A stretch of 28,223 nucleotides of DNA, taken from positions 1 through 28,223 of the forward strand of contig JAIUPT010000006.1 in NCBI GenBank assembly GCA_022315425.1, given 5' to 3'. The translations under genes were made by a program, and so were the position numbers. Each line of letters begins with the position of its first letter. Position 1 is the first letter of the stretch. The stretch is from Pseudevernia furfuracea (Eukaryota > Ascomycota > Lecanoromycetes > Lecanorales > Parmeliaceae). Below, piece by piece: positions 20,779 through 28,223 of this stretch. The notes below the pieces were generated by a model, which ran no database searches, was not told where the DNA came from, and saw only the letters and a list, made by a program, of their open reading frames with translations.

Positions 20779-21125
20779 CAACCACTCACAGCAGCAGCAG
20801 TAACATTCACAGCAGCAAGGGCAAGCATTCACAGCAGCAACAGCAGCATTCACAGCAGCAGGAGCAACATGCACGGTAGCAGCAACATTAACAGCAGCAG
20901 GAGCAGCAGCATTCACAGCAACAGGAGCAGCAGCATGAGCAGCAGCATTCACAGCAACAAAAAGCAGCAGCGGCAGCAGTAACATTCACAGCAGCAGGGG
21001 CAGCATTCACAGCAACAAAAGCAGCATTCACGGCATCAGGAGCAACATGCACAGCAAGCAGCAACATTAACCGCAGCAGAGGCAGCCACATTCACAGCAG
21101 CAGGAGCAACATGCACAGCATGGCA
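20779..21125. repeat. CAG-rich minisatellite (units like CATTCACAGCAGCAGGAGCAA)
   Basis: About fifteen imperfect copies of a unit made of ATTCACAGCAGCAG plus a variable GAGCAA or GAGCAGCAG tail, some with ATGCAC or ATTAAC in place of ATTCAC. On the minus strand all copies read as Ala/Val/Asn-rich peptide (for example AAVNAAA), but composition alone explains the open frames. It lies where the RT coding part of the element would be expected. Confidence 0.9.
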
Positions 21126-21217
21126 ACATGCATCAAGTGTAGTGACCACAAATACTGAAGCAGCACCATCACTAGCAATACTCAACCCTGTGTATCTGAA
21201 TGCAATGTCAGGCATCG

Positions 21218-21772
21218 CTAGACATACTCACCAAGCTCCTCTGCTGTGTCAATAGGAGCATATGTTGTGCCGCAGTGATTCTGACAGGGACTTTGGGGTC
21301 CTCGTGCTGGTGCCTGACCTAATCTTGCTGGAACCCCCCTCTGGTGACACGAAAGGCGCCTTCTAGGTTCAGCAGGCTCTGCAGCTGCCAGGGTTTGGAA
21401 CCTCCTCGCATCCTGCACCTTTGCGTCTGCCTGATGCAGACTTCACCTTGCACAGCTTGCCGATCCCGTTGGACTCGACATGGTTGCAGCAGAAAGATCG
21501 TCCACTTCATCCAGCGTTTTAGCATTGCACAACACCAGAGCCCCTGTGTCTGAGCTGACATCTGCACCTTGCGACGCTGGTTAGTGTCGAGTTACGATGG
21601 GATATGCCGAACCTCACTTCGAGTTCATCGTCGTCGCCTCCATCGTCGCCCTCGTCCGATCCGCGCGGCTCAATAAGGTCTTGGAGGTGCTTCAACCACA
21701 TACAGGAGCGTTCGTATCGACGACGCTGAGCATGACAAAGTCCGTCTCATACACATATCCGTCGTCAGACAT
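21218..21772 (-). pseudogene. Possible gag-like first ORF of the retroelement, frame-broken
   Basis: Read outward from A1 on the minus strand, the first ATG is at 21772-21770, 43 nt inside A1, and starts MSDDGYVYETDFVML; one frame change later the sequence continues LKHLQDLIEPRGSDEG and a strongly acidic run, then further frames to about 21218. Position directly after the terminal repeat fits ORF1 of a DIRS-type element, but I cannot match the protein itself to a known family. It may be just the start of a longer ORF lost through the internal deletion. Confidence 0.35.
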
Positions 21773-21814
21773 CGGCGCGAGCGTCGACTTGAAGATACCA
21801 CTATCGAAGCAAAC

Positions 21815-21987
21815 ACAGTGCTTTATGGCCCCACCCTATTACCAGGTAGCTCAGCTTGAGTGCGCTTGCGACTACAAACAATGTTGCTGCTGCACACTGA
21901 CTGCAAACTAGTATCACAAACTCTGCTCACTAGTGAATCACTTGTCTGCACGTGCTTGACTGTGAGGCCCTAAGACATTTAACCAAT
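21815..21987. repeat. Split direct repeat A1 (outer right end)
   Basis: It matches A2 at 18514-18691, from ACAGTGCTTTATGGCC to CATTTAACCAAT, apart from a few substitutions and single-base indels. It is followed directly by non-element sequence ACTATTGTCAAGG. In element orientation (minus strand) it is the 5' terminal repeat and would carry the promoter. Confidence 0.9.
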
Positions 21988-22957
21988 ACTATTGTCAAGG
22001 TCGCACACGGGGCATCAGGCACAGATGAGCTATACACAGCATTGCATCACTTGTGTGTGTGCGATACCTGCCTGAAGCTGCGACCTTTACATGACTGAGA
22101 ATGTCGATGAGGTATTTGCCCACAGCTACTTTATCACGTGGCCGCCGATCGGAACGCGCGGGTGAGCTGCGGCTGAAGCTATGCCAGCACGGAGGATAGC
22201 ACGGAGGCCACGGCTCACGAAGCCCGAACCATGTTGCAGTATCCCGCTAATCCCGCTAATGGTGACAGGTGCTTCCCACGCGCAAGAAACCAATGTCCTA
22301 CTGCAACAGCCCTTGACATGCGCTCAGAGTCCCGGTGTTTCTTACGTGCTCCGTGCCGTGCCCGTGTTTCAGCGGTCGCTCCGTGTGGGCGGTGGGCAGC
22401 AAGCGGTTAGTAATTTTACAAAGCGGCTGGGAGTACATTTCCGCGAAATTTGCAAAGCGGCTGACAGCAGATTATGGGGAATCTTCAAAAGCACATGGGA
22501 AATGCATTATCATACTATCCAAATGATGCTTTCCACCTGTGGCATCAGACTTGCGCCAGCTCGACAGTGCAGCCTGGGACACACAAGTTATCATTGTTCA
22601 CACTGCACCTGCGCACTTCTTTCTACTGGCATCCGCCTCTTCGCATTCCGCTTTCCTCGCCGTCTCATCTACACCAGGTGAGTTTCTGTGTGTTTTGAGT
22701 GTGAAGCCCACACGACACCTACTGCGCTTGCAGACCACTGCGCTTGCAGCCCGACTGCGCTTGCAGCCCTAAGCCATTGAGTTCAACAATGCTTGCAGTG
22801 TTTACGCGTGAAGTTGGCTTGTAATTGGCAATGCTCAACGCCTGCTTTGACCTGCTCAGTGCGGTATCCCATGGCCATGCATATACTGAGTCTGGGGGGC
22901 TGCCTGTCAGACTAAGCACATCTTTGTCGGCTGCAGCTTTCATAATGAACAAACTGA
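21988..22957. other. Intergenic stretch between the retroelement and the small secreted protein gene
   Basis: I recognise no gene. The longest open frame (22181-22681, plus, 166 codons) is Arg/Cys/Leu-rich, has no known motif and overlaps open frames in the other two plus frames, so it is probably chance. The right end should hold the promoter of the gene starting at 22958. A small direct duplication (ATCCCGCTAATCCCGCTAAT) is at about 22240-22259. Confidence 0.4.
22721..22770. repeat. Three tandem copies of a 16-17 bp unit (ACTGCGCTTGCAGCCCG-like)
   Basis: Units at 22721-22736, 22737-22753 and 22754-22770 share ACTGCGCTTGCAG followed by ACC, CCCG or CCCT. Each contains TTGCAG, the sequence used as a 3' splice site elsewhere in this window. 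They sit about 190 bp before the ATG of the tentative secreted protein gene. Confidence 0.85.
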
Positions 22958-23828
22958 ATGTGGCGGCCATCGCTGTTTCTGCTTGTGTCTGTCATGTTCA
23001 TTGGCGCACAAAGTCGCAAGACTTTGGGAACCGTCGACGTCGCCGCTATCGAGGCGATGGAGCACCAGAGGATTCTTGCTGAGCTGGAGGAGGTTCATCA
23101 GCTCAGGGAACGAATGTTGCAGCAAGGTACAGTTGTTGATGTCTATGTGTCGATAAATGCCCGGATTCCCCCATGGTGTTAGACAGCTTAGGCTATTGGC
23201 TGGGATGCGCATGCATGCATATGCGGGTGTTCAGGCAGTCAGCGAAGTGAGTAATATTACTGTGTGCTCTTTTGTCATTTTGTCAAACACTTGCAAGATG
23301 TATCAAAATCAAACACTTGCCCAGTTAGAGGCTGTATCAAGCAAGCAAACAGCAGATGACTTCTCGCCCTAGCATGCAAGCGTACACTCATGGCGCTAAC
23401 ACTGTTGGAATCCTGGAGCCTTGTCAGGACCAAAGCATAGCATGCAAAACACATAGAAGCCTCATACACTTGAGTCTCTGGCTTTAAATCAGTGCAGGAA
23501 GTCCTAGTCTGTTCTTTACTTTGTAAGTGCATGCTCAGTAGGAGCATTCTGCTCAGATGTGCACCGTGCACCGTTATCAATATCACAACCTAATTGCTGA
23601 ATTGCTTGGATTTGACACTCAGATGTGTTGCTTGCAGCTGCAACCTACACATCCAGTGGTTCTGGTCCTGCTCCGGCCCCGGCACCCCCAGCCACCCCTG
23701 AAGGCACAAGCCACCCCTGGGTTGCCAGAGCAAGAAGCATCCCCATAGACTTCTTCACCTATTTCAACGTTTGCCTAATGTGTCCCAGACTGATGACTGT
23801 GGGTGTTACAGCTCAGGTCTTGACTTAA
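22958..23828 (+). CDS. Tentative small secreted protein, two exons
   Basis: Exon 1 (22958-23126) starts with a clear signal-peptide pattern, MWRPSLFLLVSVMFIGAQS, followed by a Glu/Leu-rich helix (RILAELEEVHQLRERML) that could form a short coiled coil. It ends CAGCAAG before the donor GTACAG. Exon 2 (23638-23828) follows TGCTTGCAG, joins in phase (G plus CT), and gives a Pro/Ala-rich stretch (SGSGPAPAPAPPATPEG) before a less convincing tail and a stop at 23826-23828; total about 119 residues. A one-base change near 23720 would instead end the protein at about 23748 after an acidic PEQEASP. I do not recognise the family. Support is the signal peptide, splice signals and phase only. An ATG at 22944 in another frame gives no signal peptide. 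Confidence 0.42.
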
Positions 23829-24799
23829 GGATTTTGTTTGGCACAAATATTTGCTTATGTATACAGACTAGACTGTTGCAAACAGTCAGAGTTCAAAAAT
23901 GTACTTGATGTTATGACCAATGATTATGACGTATATATCTATACAGCTGTCTCGAATGACTGATGACCAACAGCATTGATGATTCTAGGGCTAATATTGA
24001 ACATAAATGCACCATTGCTTGTGTAGCTGATCTTAACCTAGGTTAATTGTAGTTGATTGGTCCGTACCTCGAGCCTTAAGCAAGCCACATGTTGCAGTCC
24101 ACTATGCGGGCATCCTGTTGAACGTCTGTGCACTTTGATTGCATTTTGAAAGGACAACACAACAGCATGAACTGCATGCGCATGGGGCTGGTAGAGGTCC
24201 AGAAAAGAGAAACAAAGACTATAGTATACGTCTTTTAGCGTCAATTTAATGACAAGCACAGTATTGCAGCCGCGCTGCCCAGTGGTAATGGTCCACCAGA
24301 CAAAGGGGCAACGGCACATGAGGGAGATGTTGCTGTGACTGGCTCTGCACAATAGTGAGCCACAGACGCGGGTCAGAGTGCGCTGTTCAAGAGCAATATT
24401 GCCTTTAATAGCATGCTTCAGATGTTGCAACACATTTACGTACCAGACATGTTTTTCAGACATCAGATGTAGTCTGTAGAGCTTGTCAAGACGAGAACGA
24501 CCCTACATGTACAGCCTGACATGCATGCAGCATTGAGGCAGTGGAGTTCTTGTCGCGCGCTTAGCATCACTGTGGCCATGGATTGCTGCTCGTATGCGTT
24601 TTTTGTTTTGCGCAGCAAAGTGCAGGATCTGATGCGGCGCCACGTCTGTGTGTGTCATGCATTGTATTGCCAGCATGGCTTATGTGCTTTGCATGCCGTG
24701 GATGTGTGCCATAAAATCCAAATGTACAGGTGGCTCGGCAAGCTCTCGTGACTGATTAGTAAAGGACACGTGCATGTCCACATTACGATCTAATTATGG
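23829..24799. other. Gene-poor intergenic stretch
   Basis: I see no convincing gene. A minus-strand open frame (24463-24038, 141 codons) is the longest but has no motif, no signal peptide and overlaps the expected 3' region of the preceding gene. The part around 23925-24050 is AT-rich. A plus frame at 24521-24751 (76 codons, Cys/His-rich) lies just upstream of the TATA box of the cupin gene and is probably chance. Confidence 0.4.
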
Positions 24800-24830
24800 T
24801 TGTGTGTGGTGTTTATGTGCTACAGGCGCA

Positions 24831-24838
24831 TATATAAG
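24831..24838 (+). promoter_or_regulatory. TATA box (TATATAAG) of the cupin gene
   Basis: TATATAAG follows GGCGCA and is followed by a GC-richer region. With the usual 25-35 bp spacing, transcription would start near 24865. From there to 25167 there is no ATG at all on the plus strand, and the first ATG (AAGATGGCG at 25168) opens the cupin signal peptide, which supports this as the promoter and a leader of about 300 nt. Confidence 0.65.
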
Positions 24839-24962
24839 CCGCTCAGTGCGACCGCATTGCGTCTCGGGGCTCTTTGCTCAGGTTCTGCTTGCCATCTGCT
24901 CCTTATCCGACACTGCGGACTGACCGTCTCGTCCTGTCGTGCTCGTCTTGAATTTGAACTTG

Positions 24963-25069
24963 CAGTTCTTAGGTCTCGACCTGGCTTACGTCGACGGATC
25001 AATAACGTGCTGAAATCAGTTCTTAGGTCTCGACCTGGCTTACGTCGACGGATCAATAACGTGCTGAAA
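24963..25069 (+). repeat. 54-bp perfect tandem duplication in the cupin 5' leader
   Basis: Units 24963-25016 and 25017-25069 both run CAGTTCTTAGGTCTCGACCT onward to ACGTGCTGAAA, with a difference only at the very end. The unit is 54 bp, a multiple of three, and contains CGTCGACGG. It lies in the putative 5' UTR, between the TATA box and the start codon at 25168. The perfect match means a recent duplication. Confidence 0.93.
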
Positions 25070-25167
25070 AAAGGTACAACGGTCTCTTGCCATAACAAGA
25101 AAGTGCAGAGTTGCTTCAGCACTAAGCTGCGCAGTAAGTCCTTGGTGAAGCGTTAAAGCCGTTTAAG

Positions 25168-27773
25168 ATGGCGAAGTCGAGGATTCCTCTCTCCTCAGCA
25201 ACGTTGCTTGTGTTGCTCGTGGCGACATCAGCTCAGGTCATCATCGACAGCTCCGAGGAGCCGGCACCATCAGCGGTATGGATGAAATGCGTTACTCGTA
25301 CATTTCACTCGACCCTGCATACGTTCACCTGTAGGTACCGTTGCATTTTTGTCGGCTTTGCGAGGGGTTGGAACTCGGAGGACTCCGTTTAAGCTTGGAG
25401 GCAGATTGAAACGCTGCAAGGGTGCTTGCAGAATGCACAAAAACGTCAGCTACAAGTATGGTTTTGCTGCACAAGAGTGGATCCAATACCCAGGAGGGCT
25501 CTACAAAGCATCCAGCACTGCCAACTTCCCAGCTTCCGACAACCTGTCTGGTGCACTATTCAAATTGAACCCTGGAGGCTTGCATGAAATGCATTGGCAC
25601 AACCCCAATGAATGGGGATTTGTGCTCAATGGTACATGCAGAGCCACACTGGTCAATCAAGGGTCAACACACATGGTTGAGGTCATGTAAGGTTCTGTCA
25701 ACATAGGCATTGCCTGTATGGAGTGTCTATCGGCAGTGTCACTGGATCCGGTGCAATGTCTACAATTGCAATCGGTTTCATGAAAAGTTGCTATGAGGGT
25801 GATACTGGTCTTGCCATCTGCCAAGTCACATGTGCACAACACCGTCATCAGTCAAACGACGAGCATCGACAATGCGCTGTGGCCAAACATCACTTTCTAC
25901 ATGAGTCAATTTGATGAAGAGGCAACAGAGATGAACTGACTTGCAGGGGATTTCGACAACGGCGACATCTGGTTCTTTCCTGGCAACTTTGGGCATGTCA
26001 TCCTGGGTGTGGACCCAAAGTTTGGCATGCACATACATGACCTCGTACGACCAGGGTGACTTTGACGAGCGTCCTGGACGCCCAGGGGCCTGTCTGCCTG
26101 GGTAACACACAATCACCTGCTGCCATCGCTGCAACAGGTCAGTCTTTGCACCCTACACCATCCAACACGGTTTGCACGTAGTGCATCATTGCACACACCA
26201 ACCTAATGCCTGCTTTAGTTTAAACCATAATGACCAAGTGAGGCTGCTGCTGCACTTTTCCCCATTTAATCACCTTTTAACCACCTTTTAACCACCTTTT
26301 ATGTAGTTGGGCTCTGCATTTAGGGTTGCTCATTGCAAAACGCTGTCAGGTCCTGTACAATCCAGCATGTTGTGTGTCAGCTTGTGCAATGTTGTCAATT
26401 TGCACATGAGCAAAAAGAGATCATTGACAGCATGGACTGCAGTGTGCATGCTTCTGGTAGGCGGTATTGACCGCCGATCTTAACCATGCACTGAGCTCCT
26501 CAGAGGCTGATATGCCATTGCATGCAGGCTTTTGGTCCTCCTCAACATATCCATGATCACCGCAAACCTGGTCAATGGAACCAACTTTTTTGCCTCAGGC
26601 AATCTGACCGAGCTAATTGCTGGGGACAGCACACCGTCCCCAGTGCTAGCTGCCACATCAGCACTCTCACTGCTCAAGTGAACTCCATGACTCACCGATA
26701 TGCCTTTGGAACAGCAGGCTACCTGGAGGTATGTAGTACAGATTGCTATTCATGGCACCTCAACCTATTACACAAATGCAAAATCTGCTCAGATATGCGC
26801 TTGTTCACCATCAAATGAGTTGTCACTTCACATGCAAGTTGCATACCCAGAAATAGCTGGGCATCAAGCTTAACGGAATTGGGTCATTTTGTTAGCTTTG
26901 CAAACCTTTGGTATTTTGTCATGCAACCCAACATGGTATTGAACTTGATCATTATAGACAATTTAGCATTCAGCAATGCTGCAAGCCATCTGGTGTCTCT
27001 GCAGGTGAGCACTGATGGTGGCACTGTTCGCACTGCTGACACACAGTACTTCCCGGCCCTCCACCGCCATGTCGGGATCAACTGGTGCACTTCAAGCCTG
27101 GGGCCCTGCGTCAGATGCACTGGCATGTGAATGAGGATGAATGGCAGTTTGTCATCAATGGGACAGTGGAGGTAATCATGGACTGCAAGCTTGAGTTTCT
27201 TACTGCACTAGTGCATGCTGGCAGTTGCTTTGCGGCACATGCTGCTTGTCATGTGGTGACACACTATATATTGAACCTGCTTGTCATGTGGTGACACACT
27301 ATATATTGAACCTGCTGTCTCTCATTGATGCATGCGGGCGCTGTACATCAAGGTGCAAACTGCTGTTGTGCATTCACATGCAAATGTCAAAAATGTATAT
27401 TTGTGTGATCCCAGCCAGCGACACAAAGTCTCATCTTTAGCTTTGTATCAGCCTTGATGTTCCCTGTAAGCTTTTCAGGAACTCTATGTTGCATCAATGC
27501 GTTTTGCATATGATAGAGTAACGCCAGGACCATGTTGAGGCGAGCCACTCAGCAAGCAGCTGCAGCACTGTACAGACTGGTTGCTGTTCTGTCTGCAGAT
27601 CCAGCTGTATAATGGCCTTGGTGCATTTGTCAGGAGTCAACACTTTGGGGCCCAATGATTTGGGGGTTGCCCCAAAGGGAACTGGTCATTTCATCAAGAA
27701 TGCAGGTCCGGCCCTTGGTGTCTGCAAGTGCTACAGTTCATACCTGCATGCAGTACAGAGCTACAACAACTGA
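25168..27773 (+). CDS. Secreted bicupin, oxalate decarboxylase-type
   Basis: Oxalate decarboxylases are manganese enzymes that turn oxalate into formate and CO2; relatives include other extracellular bicupins. Exon 1 (25168-25275) encodes a signal peptide, SATLLVLLVATSAQ, followed by an acidic start of the mature protein. Further exons: about 25405-25686, 25947-26137, 26528-26728, 27005-27171, 27599-27773. The first cupin has GGLHEMHWHNPNEWGFVLNG and then NGDIWFFPGNFGHVILG; the second has GALRQMHWHVNEDEWQFVIN and then GPNDLGVAPKGTGHFIKN. Both sets hold the expected metal ligands (HxH, E and a later H). The loop between them contains NGTNFFASGNLTELIAG and THRYAFGTAGYLE. Frame changes are needed near 25440, 25690-25947, 26100, 26555, 26680, 27085, 27650 and 27715. 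The stop is uncertain: TGA at 27771-27773 in the last open frame, or 27818-27820 if one base is missing near 27715. The fold is certain; substrate is inferred. Confidence 0.85.
27244..27313 (+). repeat. 35-bp perfect tandem duplication in the last cupin intron
   Basis: Two identical 35-bp units, GCTTGTCATGTGGTGACACA onward to ATATTGAACCT, lie at 27244-27278 and 27279-27313, inside the intron 27172-27598. Each unit contains the AT-rich ACTATATATTG. A perfect duplication in an intron is probably recent and neutral. Confidence 0.9.
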
Positions 27774-28223
27774 TCGCACTCTCCTCAAGGCTGGTCATTT
27801 CAGCTTCTGTGATATTATGAGGTTCCAGCCCATGCTGCACTGCATGCTGAGGATGCTTTTTAGAAGGTCAGGCATAAGTGTCTAGAGGAAGGAGTGATGA
27901 TGAGAGCGGCCGGCGCAGGCCGGTGAGGGGGGTTCATAGAACCACAGCGAGGGAGCTTAGATCCACCGGCGTACAATTTAGGATGTTGAGGCGGGGTGGG
28001 TAAGTGCATGATGGGAGGGGGGAGGAGGAGGGCTGAGCTTGGAGCCTGAAGATGCGCGAACTCTATGCATTTCTGCGTACTCGGATTAGAGCGCGGGCCG
28101 TCGCGGCTGTCGGGCGTTGCGGGCTCGGGTTGTGAGGCGGCTCTGTGGTGCTTTGTTCTTCTTGGCCTATTTCTTTTCTTCTGCTTTTGCCTTTTGTTTC
28201 GCTAGGTGTGCGCGTTGTTCCCT
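27774..28223. other. Cupin 3' region and GC-rich right edge
   Basis: The first 120 bp should be the cupin 3' end. From about 27880 base composition changes to G-rich (GCGGCCGGCGCAGGCCGG, then runs of G with A). At 28151-28205 a long pyrimidine-rich tract (TTCTTTTCTTCTGCTTTTGC onward) ends in GCTAG, which looks like a 3' splice site for a gene beyond the window. No open frame here can be tied to a protein. Confidence 0.4.

Larger units (their letters stand above)
18318..21987 (-). mobile_element. DIRS/Kangaroo-like tyrosine-recombinase retroelement with split direct repeats, internally deleted
   Basis: In plus coordinates the order is B2 (18318-18442), 71 bp spacer, A2 (18514-18691), B1 (18689-18813), coding region, A1 (21815-21987). 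A1 matches A2 and B1 matches B2 over their length with only scattered differences. This A1...B1A2B2 order (read on the minus strand) is the split direct repeat arrangement of PAT/Kangaroo-type DIRS retroelements. Inside are a tyrosine recombinase (plus strand, 19051-20137) and, pointing towards it, the C-terminal part of an RT/RNase H polyprotein (minus strand, 20158-20719), then a minisatellite and a possible gag-like start just inside A1. The reverse transcriptase palm is missing, so this copy is non-autonomous. The outer ends are both AAT and there is no target duplication. Opposite orientation of recombinase and RT is what I recall for Kangaroo of Volvox. Confidence 0.85.

Noticed and set aside
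20692..21091. Minus-strand Ala/Val/Asn-rich and Cys-rich frames
   Set aside because: They are products of the CAG-type minisatellite, open in several frames at once because of composition.
18318..21987. Reading the repeats as LTRs of an LTR retrotransposon, or the recombinase as a Crypton
   Set aside because: The repeats are split into A and B parts in B-A-B...A order, not simple terminal repeats, and no integrase is seen; Cryptons lack RNase H and such repeats.
22181..22681. Plus-strand open frame of 166 codons
   Set aside because: Arg/Cys-rich with no motif, overlapping other open frames on the same strand; no splice-supported context.
24038..24463. Minus-strand open frame of 141 codons
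   Set aside because: No recognisable motif, signal peptide or splice-supported extension; position after a gene suggests a chance frame.
24800..25156. Plus-strand frame of 118 codons with a repeated Arg-rich peptide
   Set aside because: Its ATG lies upstream of the TATA box, so it would not be in the transcript; the repeat peptide simply follows from the 54-bp duplication in the leader.
26270..26335. Telomere-like TTTAGGG and short ACCTTTTA repeats
   Set aside because: TTTAGGG occurs only once, and the two or three CACCTTTTAAC copies in the cupin intron are too short to mean more than simple repeat.
1..28223. CRISPR arrays, rRNA genes and bacterial-type operons
   Set aside because: No spaced repeat arrays or rRNA-like sequence were seen, and all recognisable genes have spliceosomal introns.

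Overview
The window looks like nuclear DNA of a green alga (Chlorophyta; a trebouxiophyte-like alga with a flagellated stage would fit, but species cannot be read from the sequence). The reasons are intron-rich genes with GT-AG introns that nearly always end in a pyrimidine-rich stretch plus GCAG, a plastid FtsZ1 with a transit-peptide-like N-terminus, a flagellar axoneme protein, and a DIRS/Kangaroo-type tyrosine-recombinase retroelement of the kind known from Volvox.

Layout from left to right. (1) 1-7681, minus strand: a many-exon gene for a CFAP43 (FAP43/WDR96)-like WD40 plus coiled-coil axonemal protein, running off the left edge; one of its introns holds a long, almost loop-free inverted repeat (3631-4296). 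(2) 7682-8053: a short divergent promoter region. (3) 8054-10170, plus: plastid division protein FtsZ1, eight exons. (4) 10529-12464, plus: family I soluble inorganic pyrophosphatase, eight exons. (5) 13091-18051, plus: an N-terminally anchored NADPH diflavin reductase (P450 reductase/CysJ/MTRR class), about eleven exons. (6) 18318-21987: a 3.7-kb decayed retroelement with split direct repeats (B2-A2-B1 on the left, A1 on the right), a plus-strand tyrosine recombinase and a convergent minus-strand RNase H-region remnant. (7) 22958-23828, plus: a tentative small secreted protein. (8) 24831-27773, plus: TATA box, ATG-free leader with a 54-bp tandem duplication, and a secreted oxalate-decarboxylase-type bicupin. 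The right edge is GC-rich and unassigned.

The host genes are not an operon; each has its own likely promoter. FtsZ1 and the pyrophosphatase may both act in the plastid; CFAP43 acts in the flagellum.

Two properties of the whole window affect every annotation. First, almost every host gene needs one-base corrections to stay in frame, and most lie in short homopolymers that look one base too short. This points to uncorrected long-read indels rather than pseudogenes, but cannot be proved here. Second, at least two, probably three, introns use a GC donor (GCAAGT) instead of GT.

The best candidate for an unusual system is the split-direct-repeat element: its A2/B1 junction reproduces exactly the joined outer ends of the element around a shared AAT, as expected for a circular intermediate handled by a tyrosine recombinase.
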